Below, one piece after another: positions 61,239-64,000 of a stretch of DNA of 64,000 bases. Origin of the DNA: Eucalyptus grandis (lineage: Eukaryota > Streptophyta > Magnoliopsida > Myrtales > Myrtaceae); the NCBI RefSeq assembly GCF_016545825.1, contig NC_052614.1, positions 6,714,559 to 6,778,558 on the forward strand. The letters are read 5' to 3'. Position numbers and translations under genes: made by a program. Within the stretch, counting starts at the first letter, position 1, and each line of letters begins with the position of its first letter. The notes below the pieces were generated by a model. That model was given only the letters and a program-made list of their open reading frames with translations. It did no database searches and had not been told where the DNA came from.

Positions 61239-64000
61239 TTACAGTATGGAGCATCTTTCTAAGCCGAGAGCAGTAAATAACCTTCTACCGGTGGGCCAGA
61301 AGTGAGAAAACCAGCTCGTTCGAGGGGATGCATCTTCAGATTCATCTTCAGATTCAGGCATTTCCCGTGCATTATCTGCACCCGGTTCCACTTTGCCATC
61401 ACCCGTCGGAGCTTCAACAATACCGTCGTGTTCTTCCTTACCTTCAATTGCGGCATCAGCAATCTCTCCTGGCTTCTTATCAAAGAGCCCTTTGAATTGT
61501 TTCCGGGCCTTCCTCTCCACTTCCTGCTTGTTATAGTGCAGGGTTCATTCATCACCCTCGAAAAGAATTTCACTTGATGAAAGATACAAGAACAAAGTAA
61601 AAAGAGCTACTCTGACCTGCTCCTTTTGTTTCAGCTTCAGGAGAGCTGCAGTTGCATCGGGTTCGGAGGACTTGTCGAAAGTTATCATCTGACCACATCC
61701 AAAAGAACTCATCAAAAAGAAAAAGACACACACACACACAAAAACCTGCTGATTGAAGAGATTGCTTACCGCTTTAAAATCAGCTCTAGCTTCCTCGAAA
61801 TCTCCAGCTGACATATAGGCCATTCCACGGCGGTATAAAGCCTTGACATGTGCTGGACTTGCATCCAAGACCTACAGGGAGCAAGTACTAAGCTCAACTC
61901 AAACAAATAAACCTTAAAAAAATATCTATACAAATGTCTGTAAGAATTGCAGACTGAGGAGTGAGATTTTTGCCGAGCAAACACCAAAATTTTTCCGACT
62001 AATCAAACCTGATTAAGCTGGTTCATAAACTTTGTAAAATGCAAGACATGCCCTAAAAAATTATGGCACCCACAACTTTAATGAGTAGATTTGGCATGGC
62101 CACATTATCACGGAAGCGTAGAATTGTTTGTGGTATCGATTTCACTTCACAGACCAAGAGACAGATAACCTTAGAGTACTTTCAAAACTAAGTGACAACC
62201 TAATGCAATGAAGATAACAATCAGTTAGGCTAGATTAGCCATAGACATTTTGAAACATGAGCAACCAACCCTAATCCTCCCCAAACCACCCCCCCAAAAA
62301 AAAAAAAAAAGCAGCAGCGTCACCCGGTTCTGCATCTTTGATAAGCTTTATACCCTCAATCCTTCTTCACCTACAATTCCATGGTAACAGCAGCAAAGTT
62401 TTGACGATGGCATTTCATTTCCTCAGCAACAAAACTCAGGGAACTAACCCAGGCATGTAAACATACTTCCTTGAAGGGCAGGGCAAATATCCAAAGATTT
62501 CAGGATGCAAAACAGTAACCACTCAGCAAAGGTAAGCCAAAAGTCATACTATGAGATGCTCTGTATCTGACACTGATCCATTCACAGCTTCCAAGATACT
62601 GATGTAGTTTCACATATGCACTTGACCTCAATGATGTCCAAAACCATTGAATCAAGGCCAGACAAGGTGGGGAGTCCAAAGAGTGCATACAAGCCAACTT
62701 GAGCACGAAATTGAGTAAAGCTACCTTCTTAATGCTTTCTTAAGCCAACAGTGGCTTTATGTTCATACATGTGCTTCTGCACTATGGATCTTAAAGGTCA
62801 AAGCTGCCAAATATTTTTACAAAGTGGGTTCAATTACGATTATTTCAAAATCCTAAATGAAAACTGGCAAAGTAGGGACCACAAACAACTATAGCCTTAT
62901 AAGTTTCTTTCTATTGACTGAATCTATAACCTTCATTAGCATATGTATTTTCTATGAATCTTCGTTGCCGAATATGGAGCAGCAGAATATACACCAGCTA
63001 TGCTTAACTTGTGAAAAGAATAAAACACTCTCCTACAACAAACAATACAGTAAAAGATTCTTTATGTCAATACAGGTACTAAAAAAGATTAGAAGCAGAA
63101 AAAAAGATTTACCAGGTAAAATTTAAACGCAGTTAGCACGCAAAGCATGGAAGCTTGAGGGTTAAACTGTAGGAAATAAAGTTTTGACGAGCCCAACTAT
63201 GCCAGGAAATGATCAAATAGAAAATAGAAGAACATCTCTTCATTTCCTATAGAGCACGTGAAGTGTATAGGACACATGAATTAACAGTCACCTTGTTGCA
63301 CGCCTCGATAGACTTTTTGGCCTCACCCATTTTCAGATAACAAGCAGCAACATTGAGATGCAGGAGATTCTGTGTTGTCAAAAAAAAAAAAAAAAAAAAA
63401 AAAAAACATCAGTCCAGAGTTTGCTTAGCTTATGTTATCATATCTTATTCAAGAACAGGTGGTTAATAAATGTATCATAGAGAGATCTATCAACAGAGAG
63501 AGGGAGAGAGAATGTCGATGGAATGCAAACTAAGAAAGTTCCATTAAAATTCGACCATTGTCAGACAGGGAACTATTTCTAATACTCACCCTTGTGTTCA
63601 GAAACTCTTTCCCTTCCTCATCATCTTGGGGGTTGACATGATTAAATTCACGAAGCACCTGCAACAAAGTCCGTCTCAAATATAGTGAATAGTGATCAGA
63701 ATCCTATTTAAAAGGTCTTTCCCTCTCCGACCTATTTTAAAGATTTCCAGAATTCTAATCTCCTAAAATTTCTCAATATGGATGGGGTCCCAATTTATTA
63801 CACCAGTGCCACAATCTGATGATCAGAAGGCTTCCAAATACATGTCATATGCTTTTCACATAGGACAGTAAAATTTGCGAGGAAAGCTTTCCCATGTTTC
63901 AGGGAAACGTGATTTCTAATTACACAAAACAAGACACTGAGTCATGGGGTTGTCAGTGTGAGAGAAACTTCTGACAGTGCTATAGTGATACGTTTTTCAG
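61239..64000 (-). CDS. PAS1: PASTICCINO1-like, 3' exons, second copy (runs off the window)
   Basis: Last five exons on the minus strand: 63590-63658, 63292-63369 (TPR), 61770-61871 (ALYRRGMAYMSAGDFEEARA), 61617-61688 (KSSEPDATAALLKLKQKEQ) and 61239-61524 (RKARKQFKGLFDKKPGEIAD to the TAA at 61239-61241). All five are in frame. The two exons that are broken in copy 1 (3464-3564 and 2936-3219) are intact here: 102 against 101 bases, and CCGGGCC against CAGGCC. The C-terminus is acidic (PESEDESEDASPRTSWF), then WPTGRRLFTALGLERCSIL, with no clear membrane anchor. The rest lies beyond the window. Confidence 0.92.

Larger units (their letters stand above)
58304..64000. repeat. Right copy of the >5.66 kb direct duplication
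   Basis: Matches 1-5662 in order and orientation to the last base. Being complete on the left, it shows what the first copy must look like before base 1. Confidence 0.95.

Noticed and set aside
1..64000. A previously undescribed defence or biosynthetic system
   Set aside because: All coding sequence recognised belongs to housekeeping genes, neprosin pseudogenes or transposons; no unexplained conserved gene cluster is present.

Overview
This is a window of a plant nuclear genome, most likely a woody eudicot; I cannot name the species. The evidence is small multi-exon genes with GT-AG introns, plant-specific families (PASTICCINO1, neprosin/DUF239, a fasciclin-like arabinogalactan gene fragment), copia and other LTR retrotransposons, hAT-, Harbinger- and Mutator-type elements and a tRNA-headed SINE. 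A run of exactly 100 N at 17635-17734 is a scaffold gap.

Layout. 1-1292: 3' exons of a CXXC zinc-binding protein gene (DUF866/UPF0587), + strand. 2936-14362: complete PASTICCINO1 (PAS1) FKBP-TPR gene, - strand, convergent with the first gene. 16306-17634: 5' exons of a plant PHAX-domain gene, + strand, divergent from PAS1 and cut by the gap. 17735-56500: a repeat-rich block built on two tandem neprosin-family pseudogenes (- strand). The first is split by a 21 kb pile of nested transposons (19202-40312), and a 9.3 kb copia element (41741-51007) sits just upstream of it. The second (53240-55358) carries a solo LTR that itself holds two SINEs, and another solo LTR lies upstream. 57335-59595: a full set of DUF866 exons. 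61239-64000: the 3' exons of PAS1 again.

Bases 1-5662 and 58304-64000 are the same sequence, about 99% alike by eye including introns and intergenic DNA, and both copies run off the window. With the gap between them this looks like either a false duplication (two allelic contigs scaffolded in series) or a very recent segmental duplication.

Many conserved exons carry single-base indels, often in homopolymers, and the two copies disagree on which exon is broken. This favours an incompletely polished long-read assembly over real loss of the housekeeping genes. The neprosin genes, by contrast, are truly broken by insertions and a central deletion.

Functionally the three host genes are unrelated housekeeping or development genes. 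The notable content is the transposon stratigraphy: target-site duplications can be read for nearly every layer, and one hAT-like element carries a captured piece of a fasciclin-like arabinogalactan gene. I found no evidence for a new enzymatic or defence system.
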